Origin: Actinomadura madurae
GTDB lineage: Bacteria; Actinomycetota; Actinomycetes; Streptosporangiales; Streptosporangiaceae
Assembly: GCF_900115095.1 (NCBI RefSeq)
Contig: NZ_FOVH01000003.1
Coordinates: 310,001-374,000, forward strand
Direction: 5' to 3'
Length of the DNA stretch: 64,000 nucleotides
The notes below the pieces were generated by a model. That model was not told the origin of the DNA. It ran no database searches and saw only the letters and a list, made by a program, of their open reading frames with translations. Shown here in pieces: positions 50,738-59,473 of the stretch. The position numbers and the translations under genes were made by a program. The first letter of the stretch is position 1. Each line of letters starts with the position of its first letter.

Positions 50738-52404
50738 TGGACGGGCGCCTGCTCGCCGGTCGGTACCGGCTCACATCGGTCGTCGGACGCGGCGGCATGG
50801 GCACCGTGTGGCGCGCCCGCGACGAGACCCTCGACCGCGAGGTCGCGATCAAGGAAGTCCTGCTCCCGGACGGGCTGAGCGACGCCGAGCGGGAGAACCG
50901 GCACCGCCGGACGCTGCGCGAGGCGCGGGCCTCGGCCCGGCTGAACCATCCGGGCGTCGTGACCGTACACGACGTCGTGGACGAGGACGACCGGCCGTGG
51001 ATCGTCATGGAGCTGGTGCGGGCCCGTTCTCTCCAGGAGATCGTGGAGGAGGACGGGCCGCTGCCGCCCGGCCGCGTCGCGACCATCGGCCGGCAGATCG
51101 CGGGCGCGCTGCGGGCGGCGCACGCGATCGGCATCCTGCACCGCGACGTCAAGCCCGCGAACGTGCTGGTCGCCGACGGCGACCGGGCCGTCCTCACCGA
51201 CTTCGGCATCGCCCAGATGGCCGGCGACGCGACCCTGACCGGGACCGGGCTGCTCATCGGGTCGCCCGCGTACATGTCGCCGGAGCGGGTGAACGGCGAA
51301 CCGGCGATCCCCGCGTCCGACCTGTGGGCGCTCGGCGCCACCCTGTACGCCGCGACGGAGGGCAGGGCGCCGCACCACCGCGGCGACCCGATGGCCGTCC
51401 TCGCGGCCGTGATGACGCAGGACGTCCCGCCGCCGAAGAACGCGGGTCCGCTCGCGCCCGTGCTCACCGGCCTGCTGGAGCGCGACCCGGTCCGGCGGCT
51501 CAGCGGGGACCGGGCCGAGGAGGCCCTCCAGGCGGTCGCCTCCGGCCACGCCGTGCACATGGCGAACGCGCAGATCGCGTCGAACGAGGCCACCGCGGTC
51601 GACGGGCCCGCGGGCTCCGAAGTGCCCCCGCCCCCGCCCCCGGTCCAGGTGCCGGTTCCGCCGGACATGACGACGCAGTACCCGCCCGGGACGGGGCAGC
51701 AGTGGACGCCCACCCACGCGCCGGCGTCGTCGCGCAAGAGGTCCTCGGTCGTACCGGTCCTCGCGGGCGCCGCCGTGGCCGCGGTGATCCTGGGCGTCGC
51801 CGGGTTCGTCTTCTGGCCGGAGGGCTCCTCTTCCGCCGGCGGTCCGGGCACGGGCACGGGCACGGCGCAGTCGCCGCCCGCCCAGCAGACCTCCCCGACC
51901 ACACCCGCCACCACGCCCCCGGCCACGTCCACCTCGACGCCGGGCAGCACCGTGGCACCGCTCCCGCCCGGCTTCGTCCGGGGCACCGGCCCCGGCTACA
52001 CGATCGGCGTCCCCCGCGGCTGGCGGCGCTCCGTGCAGGGCAACAGCGTCGTCTGGACCGACCCCGCGTCCAGCGCGTACGTTCAGGTCGACCAGACGGT
52101 GTGGTCCGGCGACCCGTACGAGCACTGGGTCACCTGGGAGCAGGAGGCCCGCGCGGACGGCAAGCTGAAGGACTTCCAGCGGATCGGGGAGATCACCCGC
52201 ACGACCGTCGCCGGACTGCCGGCGGCCGACATCGAGTTCACCTGGACCCGCGGGACAGGCGCCACGCGCGCCCGCGACCGCGGCGTCATCGCCGGTGGCC
52301 GGCCGTACGCCGTCGTGGTGGCGGTTCCCGCCTCCCAGTGGAACGGGAACGAGGCACTCGTGAAGAATGTGCTCGACACGTTCCGTCCCTCCGGGGTGGG
52401 ATGA
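50737..52404 (+). CDS. Transmembrane Ser/Thr protein kinase 2 of 3
   Basis: A 555-residue PknB-type kinase close in sequence to its neighbours. Kinase domain about 6-270: VVGRGGMGTVWRARDE near 14, VAIKEVLLPDGL, LHRDVKPANVLVADGDRA, DFGIAQMAGDATLTGTGLLI, SPAYMSPERVNGE. After a Pro-rich linker comes a membrane helix (about 336-360, VVPVLAGAAVAAVILGVAGFVF) and an extracytoplasmic region of about 195 residues: a Thr/Pro-rich stalk and then GFVRGTGPGYTIGVPRGWRR, the same kind of domain as in kinase 1 (the TGYTVYVPEGW segment). A shared ligand type is possible. One-base overlap with the preceding gene and 22 bases to the next. Confidence 0.88.
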   Translation: MDGRLLAGRYRLTSVVGRGGMGTVWRARDETLDREVAIKEVLLPDGLSDAERENRHRRTLREARASARLNHPGVVTVHDVVDEDDRPWIVMELVRARSLQEIVEEDGPLPPGRVATIGRQIAGALRAAHAIGILHRDVKPANVLVADGDRAVLTDFGIAQMAGDATLTGTGLLIGSPAYMSPERVNGEPAIPASDLWALGATLYAATEGRAPHHRGDPMAVLAAVMTQDVPPPKNAGPLAPVLTGLLERDPVRRLSGDRAEEALQAVASGHAVHMANAQIASNEATAVDGPAGSEVPPPPPPVQVPVPPDMTTQYPPGTGQQWTPTHAPASSRKRSSVVPVLAGAAVAAVILGVAGFVFWPEGSSSAGGPGTGTGTAQSPPAQQTSPTTPATTPPATSTSTPGSTVAPLPPGFVRGTGPGYTIGVPRGWRRSVQGNSVVWTDPASSAYVQVDQTVWSGDPYEHWVTWEQEARADGKLKDFQRIGEITRTTVAGLPAADIEFTWTRGTGATRARDRGVIAGGRPYAVVVAVPASQWNGNEALVKNVLDTFRPSGVG

Positions 52405-52426
52405 CCAGTGGGGGGACCCTCTAGCC

Positions 52427-53935
52427 ATGGCACAGGCACATCTGCTCGGTAACCGCTACCGCCTCGACTCGGTGGTCGGCCGGGGCGGCATGGGCACCGT
52501 GTGGCGCGCCTTCGACGTCATGCTGGACCGCGAGGTCGCGGTCAAGGAGGTCGTGTTCCCGCCGGGCCTGAACGAGGACGAGCGCGCCGTCCTGTACGAG
52601 CGGACGTTCCGCGAGGCGCGGGCGTCGGCGCGGCTGAACCACTCCGGGGTGGTGACCGTCCACGACGTGGTGCAGGAGTCGGACCGGCCCTGGATCGTGA
52701 TGGAGCTGGTCCTCGCCCCGTCGCTGCAGGACATCATCGAGCGGGGCCCGATGGAGCACCACCGGGTCGCCGACATCGGGCTGCAGATGCTCGGCGCGCT
52801 CCAGCACGCCCACCAGAAGGGCATCCTGCACCGCGACGTCAAGCCCAGCAACGTGCTGATCACCGAGACGGGACGGGCCGTCCTCACCGACTTCGGCATC
52901 GCGCAGATGGAGGGCGACTCGACGCTCACGCAGACGGGCCTGGTCATGGGCTCGCCCGCCTACATCCCGCCGGAGCGGGTGCAGGGCGAGCGCGCGGTGC
53001 CCGCGTCCGACCTGTGGTCCCTGGGCGCGACGCTGTACGCGGCCCTGGAGGGCCGGTCGCCCTACGAGCGGTCGGACGCCATGTCGTCGCTCCAGGCCGC
53101 GCTGACCGAGCCCGTCCCGCCGGCGCGGAACGCGGGGCCGCTCGCCCGGGTCCTGGACGGGCTGCTGGTGCGCGAGCCGGTGCACAGGATGACGGCGGCG
53201 CAGGCGCAGCCCCTGCTCACCCGGGTCGCCGCCATGCCCCCGCCGCCCCCGCCCCCTCCGCCGGTGCCCTCGCGGCCGAGCGAGACGGTGGCGGACGAGC
53301 CGTCGGCCCGCTTCCTTCCCGACGAGGCGTCCGAGACCGTCCTCGACCCCGACGAGCTCGACCAGGTCACCCGCCGCGACCCGGGCGACTCCGGCGACCT
53401 CGACCCGGTGACCCGCCGCGATCCCGGCGACTTCGACCCCGTCACCCGCCGCGATCCCGGCCGGTTCCAAGATCAAGGACGGCCCCGCGAGCAGGGCCCT
53501 CCGCAGAAGCAGGACGGGTACCCGCCGCCCGCGCGGCCGGGCCGGAACCAGGAGGTGCGTACGCTCCTGGAGACGGAGTGGGCGCCGCCGCCCACCCCCG
53601 GGCACCCGCCCCCGCCCGTCCAGCAGTCCGGGCCGCGGCCGCACCCGAGCCTGCCGCCGCAGACGCCTCCGCCCTGGGAGCTGCCGCAGCAGTACGCGAA
53701 CTGGCAGCAGCCGCCTCCCGTCCACGACCGTCCCGGCGGAAGCGGAGGCGGGGAGCGCCGGAAGACGGTGCTCATCGTCACGATCGCGGTGGTGCTCGTC
53801 GTGGCGGCGGTGCTGCTCGGCGCGTTCATCCTGCGCGGCAAGCTCAACACCGGTTCGCTCGACCGGCCCGCCGCCCCGGCGTCCGTGACGGCGAGTGCGG
53901 CGTTCCGTTCACCGCCCGCCGCCGTCACCGCGTAG
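52427..53935 (+). CDS. Ser/Thr protein kinase 3 of 3, nearly no extracellular domain
   Basis: A 502-residue kinase. Domain about 8-275: VVGRGGMGTVWRAFDV, VAVKEVVFPPGL, LHRDVKPSNVLITETGRA, DFGIAQMEGDSTLTQTGLVM. A 170-residue Pro-rich cytoplasmic linker then contains a block of eight or more prolines (near 268) and three copies of a TRRDPGD-type repeat (near 312-343). A membrane helix follows (about 444-469, VLIVTIAVVLVVAAVLLGAFIL), and only about 32 residues follow it, so it cannot hold a folded sensor like its two neighbours. It may rely on them for input or act from the cytoplasm. ATG 52427 has GGGGGAC at 52411-52417. Confidence 0.87.
   Translation: MAQAHLLGNRYRLDSVVGRGGMGTVWRAFDVMLDREVAVKEVVFPPGLNEDERAVLYERTFREARASARLNHSGVVTVHDVVQESDRPWIVMELVLAPSLQDIIERGPMEHHRVADIGLQMLGALQHAHQKGILHRDVKPSNVLITETGRAVLTDFGIAQMEGDSTLTQTGLVMGSPAYIPPERVQGERAVPASDLWSLGATLYAALEGRSPYERSDAMSSLQAALTEPVPPARNAGPLARVLDGLLVREPVHRMTAAQAQPLLTRVAAMPPPPPPPPPVPSRPSETVADEPSARFLPDEASETVLDPDELDQVTRRDPGDSGDLDPVTRRDPGDFDPVTRRDPGRFQDQGRPREQGPPQKQDGYPPPARPGRNQEVRTLLETEWAPPPTPGHPPPPVQQSGPRPHPSLPPQTPPPWELPQQYANWQQPPPVHDRPGGSGGGERRKTVLIVTIAVVLVVAAVLLGAFILRGKLNTGSLDRPAAPASVTASAAFRSPPAAVTA
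53360..53460. repeat. Three short DNA repeats encoding TRRDPGD
   Basis: Units at 53360-53389, 53402-53431 and 53435-53460 in the linker of kinase 3, each about 26-30 bp. The repeated Thr residues could be targets for autophosphorylation, which is a guess. Confidence 0.7.
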
Positions 53936-53996
53936 GCCCGGCGGCTCGCCCTCCACCCGCCCGAGGCCAGGCGAGGTCAGGCGGGGTCGGGCGGGG

Positions 53997-54614
53997 TCAG
54001 CTCCCGGCGGCCAGCGAGTCCAGGGCCGTGCGCAGATCGGCGACGTGCGCGTCCAGCCCGTCGGCGGGTTCGCCGGACCGCATCCGGGCGACGTCCTCCT
54101 CGACCCGGGCCAGCCGCTCGTCGAGGGCCGCCAGGAACCGGTCGCAGCCCGTCAGGCCGCCCTCGCCCTCGTCGTCCCCCGCCTCCAGCGTCTGCCGCAG
54201 CAGCCGCGCCTGCTGCTTGAGCTGCAGGTTGCGGCGGTGCAGCTCCACGAACACCGACACCTTCGCGCGCAGCAGCCACGGGTCGAACGGCTTGGTCAGA
54301 TAGTCGACGGCCCCGGCCGCGTACCCGCGGAACGCCTGCTCGCCGGCCTCGCCGCCGGCGGTGAGGAAGATGATCGGCACGTCCCGGGTGCGGGGACGGG
54401 ACTTGATGTGCTCCGCCGTCTCGAACCCGTCCATATCCGGCATCACGACGTCCAGCAAGATCAGCGCGAAGTCGTCGTTGAGCAACTCCTTCAGGGCCGC
54501 CCGGCCGGAGGTGACGGGCACCACCTCCACCGGCAGCGCGTCGAGCACGGCCGCGAGGGCGGTCAGGTTCTCCTCGCGGTCGTCGACGGCCAGGATCCTC
54601 GTGTCGCTGGGCAC
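53997..54614 (-). CDS. Response regulator receiver with helical tail
   Basis: A 205-residue protein with an N-terminal receiver domain: RILAVDDREENLTALAAVLD (acidic pair DD), phospho-acceptor Asp in LILLDVVMPDMDGF near 55, Thr in IFLTAGGEAGEQAFR near 84, and Lys in YLTKPFDPW near 107. The C-terminal part (about 125-205) has no DNA-binding domain but is a likely coiled coil (VELHRRNLQLKQQARLLRQTL and RFLAALDERLARVEEDVA). It may therefore act by protein binding rather than at DNA. Start GTG 54614. No kinase gene is adjacent on the same operon; its cognate kinase is not evident. Confidence 0.87.
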   Translation of the reverse strand: MPSDTRILAVDDREENLTALAAVLDALPVEVVPVTSGRAALKELLNDDFALILLDVVMPDMDGFETAEHIKSRPRTRDVPIIFLTAGGEAGEQAFRGYAAGAVDYLTKPFDPWLLRAKVSVFVELHRRNLQLKQQARLLRQTLEAGDDEGEGGLTGCDRFLAALDERLARVEEDVARMRSGEPADGLDAHVADLRTALDSLAAGS

Positions 54615-54703
54615 CGGACTCCCTCGGGTCGGGGGCGGCGTGTGCCGTCCACCCTGTCACGTCGCCGCGCTCGGCAAAAGTGAAGCGCCGCAGAGTAAAA
54701 GTT

Positions 54704-55369
54704 CTAGGGCAGCCAGCCCGGTTTGACCAGTCCCGACTCGTAGGCGAACACGACGAGCTGCGCCCGGTCCCGCGCGTTGAGCTTCACCATCGTGCGGCTG
54801 ACGTGCGTCTTCGCGGTCGCCGGGCTGACCACCAGGCGGGCCGCGATCTCCTCGTTCGACAGGCCCTCGCCGACCAGCGCCATGACCTCGCGCTCCCGCT
54901 CGGTGAGCGCGTTCAGCCGCGGGGACGGCGCCGGTTCCTTGGCCCGCGCGGCGAACTCGGCGATCAGACGGCGGGTGACGCTCGGCGAGAGCAGGGCGTC
55001 CCCGTCCGCGACCGCCCGGACGGCGTGGATCAGCTCGACCGGTTCGGTGTCCTTGACCAGGAACCCGCTCGCGCCGCCGCGCAGCGCCTCGAAGACGTAC
55101 TCGTCCAGCTCGAACGTGGTGAGGATCACGATCTTCACGCCGTCGAGCCGCTCGTCGGAGGCGATCCGCCGGGTCGCCTCCAGGCCGTCCAGGCCCGGCA
55201 TCCGGATGTCCATCAGGATGACGTCGGGCCGCAACCGGCGCGCCTGCGCCACCGCCTCCTCGCCGTCGCTCGCCTCGCCGACGACCTCGATGTCGGCCTG
55301 CGCGTCCAGCAGCGCCCGGAACCCGGCCCGCACCAGCACCTGGTCGTCGGCCAGCATCACCTTGATCAC
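54704..55369 (-). CDS. NarL/FixJ-family response regulator
   Basis: A 221-residue two-domain regulator. The receiver has MLADDQVLVRAGFRALLD (acidic pair), the phospho-acceptor Asp in VILMDIRMPGLDGLEATR near 53, Thr in IVILTTF, and Lys in GFLVKDTEPVEL near 105. The C-terminal LuxR-type HTH (about 150-215) has LTEREREVMALVGEGLSNEE, then VSPATAKTHVSRTMVKL. GTG 55369 overlaps the stop of the sensor kinase upstream, so the two form a pair. Its targets are not evident; the AT-rich space before the neighbouring regulator may be a target. Confidence 0.92.
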   Translation of the reverse strand: MIKVMLADDQVLVRAGFRALLDAQADIEVVGEASDGEEAVAQARRLRPDVILMDIRMPGLDGLEATRRIASDERLDGVKIVILTTFELDEYVFEALRGGASGFLVKDTEPVELIHAVRAVADGDALLSPSVTRRLIAEFAARAKEPAPSPRLNALTEREREVMALVGEGLSNEEIAARLVVSPATAKTHVSRTMVKLNARDRAQLVVFAYESGLVKPGWLP

Positions 55370-56694
55370 TGCGCACCCCTCCCGGGCGTGGCCGTCTCGC
55401 CGGCCGCGTCGCCGTCCGCTCCGTCCAGCGGGAGCCGCGCCCGGACCCGGAACCCGCCGCCGGGCCGCGGGCCGGCGTCGAACGCGCCGCCGAGCGCGGC
55501 GGCCCGCTCGCGCATGCCGCGGATCCCGGCGCCGCCCGGACGCTCGTCCAGCAGGGGGACGCCCCGGCCGTCGTCCTCGACCTCCACCACGATCTCGTGC
55601 TCACCGTAGGCGATGCGGACCCGCGCCGTCACCGGTCCGGGACCGGCGTGCCGGGTCACGTTCGTCAGCGACTCCTGGACGATCCGGAACGCGGCGAGGT
55701 CGGTGCCGGCGTGCAGCGCCGGCTTCTCCCCGGTGACCTCGGCCGTCACCTCCAGCCCGGCGGACCGGGCGCGGTCCAGCAGGTCGTCCAGCCGGTCCAG
55801 CCCGGCGGTGGGGGCGCGCGGCGCGGTCTCGCCCTGCGCCCGCAGCGCGCCGATCACCCCGCGCATCTCGCCGAGCGCCTCCTTGCTGGCCTCCTTGATC
55901 GCGGCGAGCGCGGTGCGGGCCTGCTCGGGGTTCTCGTCCATCAGGTGCAGCGCCACGCCCGCCTGGACGTTGATCATCGAGATGTTGTGGGCGAGGACGT
56001 CGTGCAGCTCCCGGGCCATCCGCAGCCGCTCCTCGCTGGCCTGGCGGCGCTCCTCCTCGGCCCGGGTGCGGGCGGTCTCGGCGGCCCGCTGCCCGCGCAT
56101 CCGGATCAGCTCGGCGGTGACGAGCACGACCAGCGCCCAGCCGACGACGAAGCTCGACCCGCCGAGGGTCGGCTCCTCCACCGGGAAGGGGCCGTCCTGC
56201 CCGCGTTCGGCGGCCGGGACGCCGATCAGCGCGGTGAGGGTGAAGAACGCCGCGAGGCCGGCCCCCGTCCCCGCCCAGACGACCGGCCGGTGCCCGGCGA
56301 CGACGGCGGCCATCATCGCGACGACCAGGGCGAGCGGCGCCGGCCCGTAGGTGTAGGCGCGCAGGAAGTACAGGGCGGTCACCGCCGCGGTGGCGCACAC
56401 CGTGAGCACCGGGTTCCGGCGGCGCAGCAGGAGCAGGGCCGGCCCCGCGAGCAGCAGCCCGATGCCGAGCGGATCCAGGTCCGTGTGGCCCACGGGGTCG
56501 CCGCCGCCGCTGTGCCACGGCGGCCCGGACGTCCCGTCGGACGGGCGGTCGCGCTGCGCGCCGAGGGATCCGACGAGCTGGACGAAGGCGACGATCAGCG
56601 GGACGACCCATACCGGCCATGCGGCCGGGCGCGGCCAGTGCGGCCGGACCTGGCCGGACGGCGGTGAGGTGCTCATTCCTGCACGGTAGGTCAT
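55366..56694 (-). CDS. Sensor histidine kinase, NarX/DesK-like (HisKA_3)
   Basis: A 442-residue membrane sensor. The N-terminal region has several hydrophobic segments between about 20 and 210 (WVVPLIVAFVQLVGSL, IGLLLAGPALLLLRRRNPVL, VVGWALVVLVTAELI). The HisKA_3 dimerisation region has the phosphoryl-acceptor His in RLRMARELHDVLAHNISMI near 238. The ATP-binding domain has FRIVQESLTNVTRHAG near 350 and VEVEDDGRGVPLL near 378. Input signal unknown; no extracellular domain is large enough for a folded sensor. The ATG at 56694 has GGAG upstream. It overlaps its response regulator by GTGA. Confidence 0.9.
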   Translation of the reverse strand: MTYRAGMSTSPPSGQVRPHWPRPAAWPVWVVPLIVAFVQLVGSLGAQRDRPSDGTSGPPWHSGGGDPVGHTDLDPLGIGLLLAGPALLLLRRRNPVLTVCATAAVTALYFLRAYTYGPAPLALVVAMMAAVVAGHRPVVWAGTGAGLAAFFTLTALIGVPAAERGQDGPFPVEEPTLGGSSFVVGWALVVLVTAELIRMRGQRAAETARTRAEEERRQASEERLRMARELHDVLAHNISMINVQAGVALHLMDENPEQARTALAAIKEASKEALGEMRGVIGALRAQGETAPRAPTAGLDRLDDLLDRARSAGLEVTAEVTGEKPALHAGTDLAAFRIVQESLTNVTRHAGPGPVTARVRIAYGEHEIVVEVEDDGRGVPLLDERPGGAGIRGMRERAAALGGAFDAGPRPGGGFRVRARLPLDGADGDAAGETATPGRGAQ

Positions 56695-56779
56695 GGGTCT
56701 CCGGCCGCACGTCGCCCCCGGGGAGTGTGCTCCGCTACTCCTCGTGAGGTACCCGGCGCAGGTACCCGGCACTTCGGGA

Positions 56780-57682
56780 TCAGTAGGGCGTCCAGCGGAT
56801 GGGGAGGTGGGCGAAGCCGTGCCGGGTGCTCGACCTCAGCCGCATCGGCTCGCCCGCGAGCCGCGGCAGGCCGGGACGTTCGAGCAGCGCCACGAGCAGG
56901 GCGCGCAGGTGCACGCGGGTCAGCCGGGCGCCCAGGCACGCGCGGTACCCGTACCCGAAGCACAGGTGGGGGAGGGTCTCGTGCAGGAACCGGTCGGGGA
57001 CGAACCGCCCCGGCTCGGCGTACACCTCGTCGTCGTGGTTCGCGGAGACCAGCCACAGGAGGACGTGCTCGCCGGCCAGCAGTGGCACGCCGCCGACGTC
57101 CGTGGCGCGCTGGACGGTGCGCGATACGTGGAGCACGGGCGTCCACCAGCGCAGCATCTCCTCCACCGCGCTGTCGATGAGCTTGTCGTCGGCCTGCTCC
57201 TCCCGGAGGCGGACGTACTCGGCGGGGTGGCGCAGCAGCGCGAACAGGCCTCCGGCGAGCGTGTTGCGCAGCGTCTCGGGCAGGTCGGGCGCGACCTGGC
57301 CGACGAAGTCGACCGGCTCCCGGGGCGGGATCCGGGCGAGCATCGCCTGCGCGGGAGGGTCCATGTCGATCAGCGCGGCGCCGTGCGCGTCGTCGGGGAC
57401 CGGGCCGGGCGGGTACGCGTCGTCGCCGGTCAGCGGGCCGTGCGGCACGTCGTCCATCCGCGGGGCGAACAGCTCCGGGCGCACGAGGGCATGGCGGACG
57501 TCGTGGTGGCGCAGCACGGCCCAGGCGCCCGGCCGCCCCGCCGCGCGCCCGTCCAGCCACACCACCGGCGTCCGCGCCCGGAGCCGTTCGAGCCGGTCGT
57601 GGGGGACCCCGCGGGCGTAGGTGTCCGCGCGGTCGAGGAACCCGGCGTCGGATAGGGGCGTCGCGCCTCGCCGTTGAGGCAT
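56780..57682 (-). CDS. Cytochrome P450 with internal deletions (300 residues)
   Basis: Class I bacterial P450s are about 400 residues; this one has 300 in a continuous frame. The haem-binding motif CFGYGYRACLGARL is complete (ligand Cys249) and so is ExxR (E175-M-L-R178). Against CYP125-type enzymes two blocks are missing: about 35 residues after IDMDPPAQAMLARI (near 118), and about 85 residues between APDLP and ETLRNT (near 135), where most of the C-I helix region should be. ETLRN recalls the ETTRN of steroid CYP125/CYP142 I-helices, but the A-G oxygen-binding residues before it are gone. GAGGAGG lies 6 bases before ATG 57682, so it is translated. It is probably inactive or a minimal fold. 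Confidence 0.75.
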   Translation of the reverse strand: MPQRRGATPLSDAGFLDRADTYARGVPHDRLERLRARTPVVWLDGRAAGRPGAWAVLRHHDVRHALVRPELFAPRMDDVPHGPLTGDDAYPPGPVPDDAHGAALIDMDPPAQAMLARIPPREPVDFVGQVAPDLPETLRNTLAGGLFALLRHPAEYVRLREEQADDKLIDSAVEEMLRWWTPVLHVSRTVQRATDVGGVPLLAGEHVLLWLVSANHDDEVYAEPGRFVPDRFLHETLPHLCFGYGYRACLGARLTRVHLRALLVALLERPGLPRLAGEPMRLRSSTRHGFAHLPIRWTPY

Positions 57683-57782
57683 GGAAGACCTCCTCTACCA
57701 GCCGACGCTAACGCGTGGGAGCCGGACCCTGGAAGACCGGATTCGGCCGCCCGCTGGGAGAAGTCCTCTCGAATCGGTGGAT

Positions 57783-58430
57783 TCAGCCCGCGAGCCACTC
57801 CCCGGTCTCCACGCTGACGAGGCCGTGCCGGGCCGCCTCGATCACCGCTTCGCGCTGCGAATGCACGCCCAGCTTGCTGAGGACGCTCTGCACGTGGCTG
57901 CGCGCCGTACTGCGCGTCACCCCCATCGCCTTGGCGAGCGCCTGGGTGGACTCGCCGCGGGTGAGCCGCGTCAGCACCTCGCGTTCCCGGGGCGTGAGGA
58001 ACTGCGCGACCTTCTGCGCCTGGCTGCGCCGGCCCCCGCCGCCGCGCGCCGCCACCTGGTCGACGACGACCTCGCCGTCCGCGACCCGGCGCAGCACGGC
58101 GAGGATGTCGCCCGCCTGCTGCCCCTTGTGCGCGAACCCCCGCACGCCCGCCGCGACGCCCGCGTCCAGCACCGGCTGCTCCAGGTAGCCGGTCAGCACG
58201 ACGAAGCGCGTGCGCGGCGAGGAGGCCCGCAGCCGCGGCATCCAGTCGAGCGCGGTGCCGGACGGGAACTGCAGGTCGATCAGGCAGGCGTCGGGCTGCC
58301 TGGCGCGCAGCAGCGGCATCGCGTCGGCGGGGGAGTAGGTCACCCCCACGACGCTGTGCCCGGCGTCCGCCAGCACCAGCGACAGCGACTCGGCGAAGAC
58401 CGCGTGGTCGTCGCAGATGATCATTCTCAT
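57783..58430 (-). CDS. LuxR-type response regulator, pair of the next kinase
   Basis: A 215-residue regulator. Receiver: MRMIICDDHAVFAESLSLVL (acidic DD), acceptor Asp in DACLIDLQFPSGTALDW near 52, Thr in FVVLTGYLEQ, Lys in FAHKGQQ near 104. The C-terminal HTH (about 145-205) has LTPREREVLTRLTRGESTQA and VTRSTARSHVQSVLSKLGV. ATG 58430 overlaps the stop of the histidine kinase (ATGA). The two-gene pair is separate from the one at 54704. Located directly beside the short P450, with the two genes in the same direction. Confidence 0.9.
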   Translation of the reverse strand: MRMIICDDHAVFAESLSLVLADAGHSVVGVTYSPADAMPLLRARQPDACLIDLQFPSGTALDWMPRLRASSPRTRFVVLTGYLEQPVLDAGVAAGVRGFAHKGQQAGDILAVLRRVADGEVVVDQVAARGGGGRRSQAQKVAQFLTPREREVLTRLTRGESTQALAKAMGVTRSTARSHVQSVLSKLGVHSQREAVIEAARHGLVSVETGEWLAG

Positions 58431-59218
58431 GGATGGGGCCGCCAGTCGTCGGCTCCGGTGTCGGTGAGGACGCCCGCGGCCTCGTCCGGCGGCGGTGCCG
58501 CCGGCAGCAGCATCCGGACGCGCGCCCCGCCCATCTCGCAGGTGCGGATCTCCAGGCTGCCGCCGTACCCGGAGATCAGGTCGTGCACGATGCCGAGCCC
58601 GAGCGACGCCAGGCCCGGCCGGGCCCGCCCCCACCCCGCGCCGAAGCCGGGGCCGTCGTCGTCGACCTGGATGACGACCCAGCCCCGCCCGGCCTCGACG
58701 CCCACGTTCACCCGTCCCGCCGCGACGCGGCAGGCGTTGTCGAGGACGTTGCGGACGGCGCGCCACAGCGCCACCGGGTCCATGTGGGCCCACGCCTCGG
58801 TGCCGGTGAAGCACACCTCGTGCGCGGTGGCGAGGCGCATGCCGGTGACGACCTCCACGGTGAGCTCGTCCACCCGGATCCGCTCCGGGCTGGGCAGCGG
58901 CTGGTCGTCGTCGTCCTCGTCGAGCCGGCGCAGCAGGTGGTCGAGCCACCGCGTCTCGCCGAGCAGCTGGTCGATGCGGGCCCGGCTGGTCTCGCCGACG
59001 TCCTCCGCGACGACGACGGCCGAGGCCAGCATGATGATCGTTCCGAGTTCGTGCCGGATGTCGTGCCGCAGGCGCCGCCTCCACAGCACCTGCCCGCCGC
59101 GGTCGGACGTGCCCGCCCGGTCGCGGTCGTCGAAGGCTCCGGGCCCCCCGGTGCCCGCGAGCGTCCCCACGCCCGCGGGATCGTCCGCCGGGGAGGACCG
59201 AGCCCGTCCGTTGTTCAT
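58427..59218 (-). CDS. Soluble histidine kinase without sensor domain
   Basis: A 263-residue kinase consisting only of a short disordered N-terminus, a dimerisation helix with the acceptor His in RHDIRHELGTIIMLASAVVV near 52-60, and an ATP-binding domain: RAVRNVLDNACRVAAG near 160 (N box) and VDDDGPGFGAGWGRA near 190 (G1), then GLGIVHDLISGYGGSL. No membrane helix and no PAS/GAF sensor is visible. It therefore depends on another protein or on direct cytoplasmic input. ATG 59218 lies at the divergent boundary with the MBL-Rieske gene, with a 255-base space containing an inverted repeat. Confidence 0.85.
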   Translation of the reverse strand: MNNGRARSSPADDPAGVGTLAGTGGPGAFDDRDRAGTSDRGGQVLWRRRLRHDIRHELGTIIMLASAVVVAEDVGETSRARIDQLLGETRWLDHLLRRLDEDDDDQPLPSPERIRVDELTVEVVTGMRLATAHEVCFTGTEAWAHMDPVALWRAVRNVLDNACRVAAGRVNVGVEAGRGWVVIQVDDDGPGFGAGWGRARPGLASLGLGIVHDLISGYGGSLEIRTCEMGGARVRMLLPAAPPPDEAAGVLTDTGADDWRPHP

Positions 59219-59309
59219 GAGGACCCCCGTCCGCTATTCCAGCACCCTGTCGACGGTCACCCGGAGGGCCCGCCGATGTCCAGTCAATTGGCCGCAAGAG
59301 ACCCGTCTC

Positions 59310-59325
59310 TGACCAGAAGCGGTCA
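59310..59325. promoter_or_regulatory. Inverted repeat TGACC-N6-GGTCA
   Basis: Exact 5-bp arms with a 6-base spacer, in the 255-base divergent region between the histidine kinase and the MBL-Rieske gene. Nothing else of note was seen in this space. Confidence 0.35.
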
Positions 59326-59473
59326 TCGCCCCACGAACGTAAACTTCGCTCTTCGGAGGGACGTCACAGCCTTAATAGGGACAGCACGCGAGCATTTCTT
59401 TCATGCCGGTGGCGTAGCCGATTTGCGCATTCCGGCGGGTGTGCCGGCGGGGCCTGGGAGAGAGAGTCTGGAC

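Noticed and set aside
54696..54712. GTTCTA half-site considered as another KstR operator
   Set aside because: Only the right arm matches (left arm TAA instead of AAC), and it lies at the 3' end of a response regulator gene, not before a promoter of catabolic genes.
56780..57682. P450 considered as frameshifted, with missing parts in other frames
   Set aside because: The frame is continuous with normal codon use, and the other frames over this stretch show no P450-like sequence; deletion rather than frameshift explains the length.
57561..57760. CTAACGCGTGGGA upstream of the P450 considered as a KstR site
   Set aside because: The right arm (GTG for GTT) and first base do not fit; the match is no better than expected by chance.
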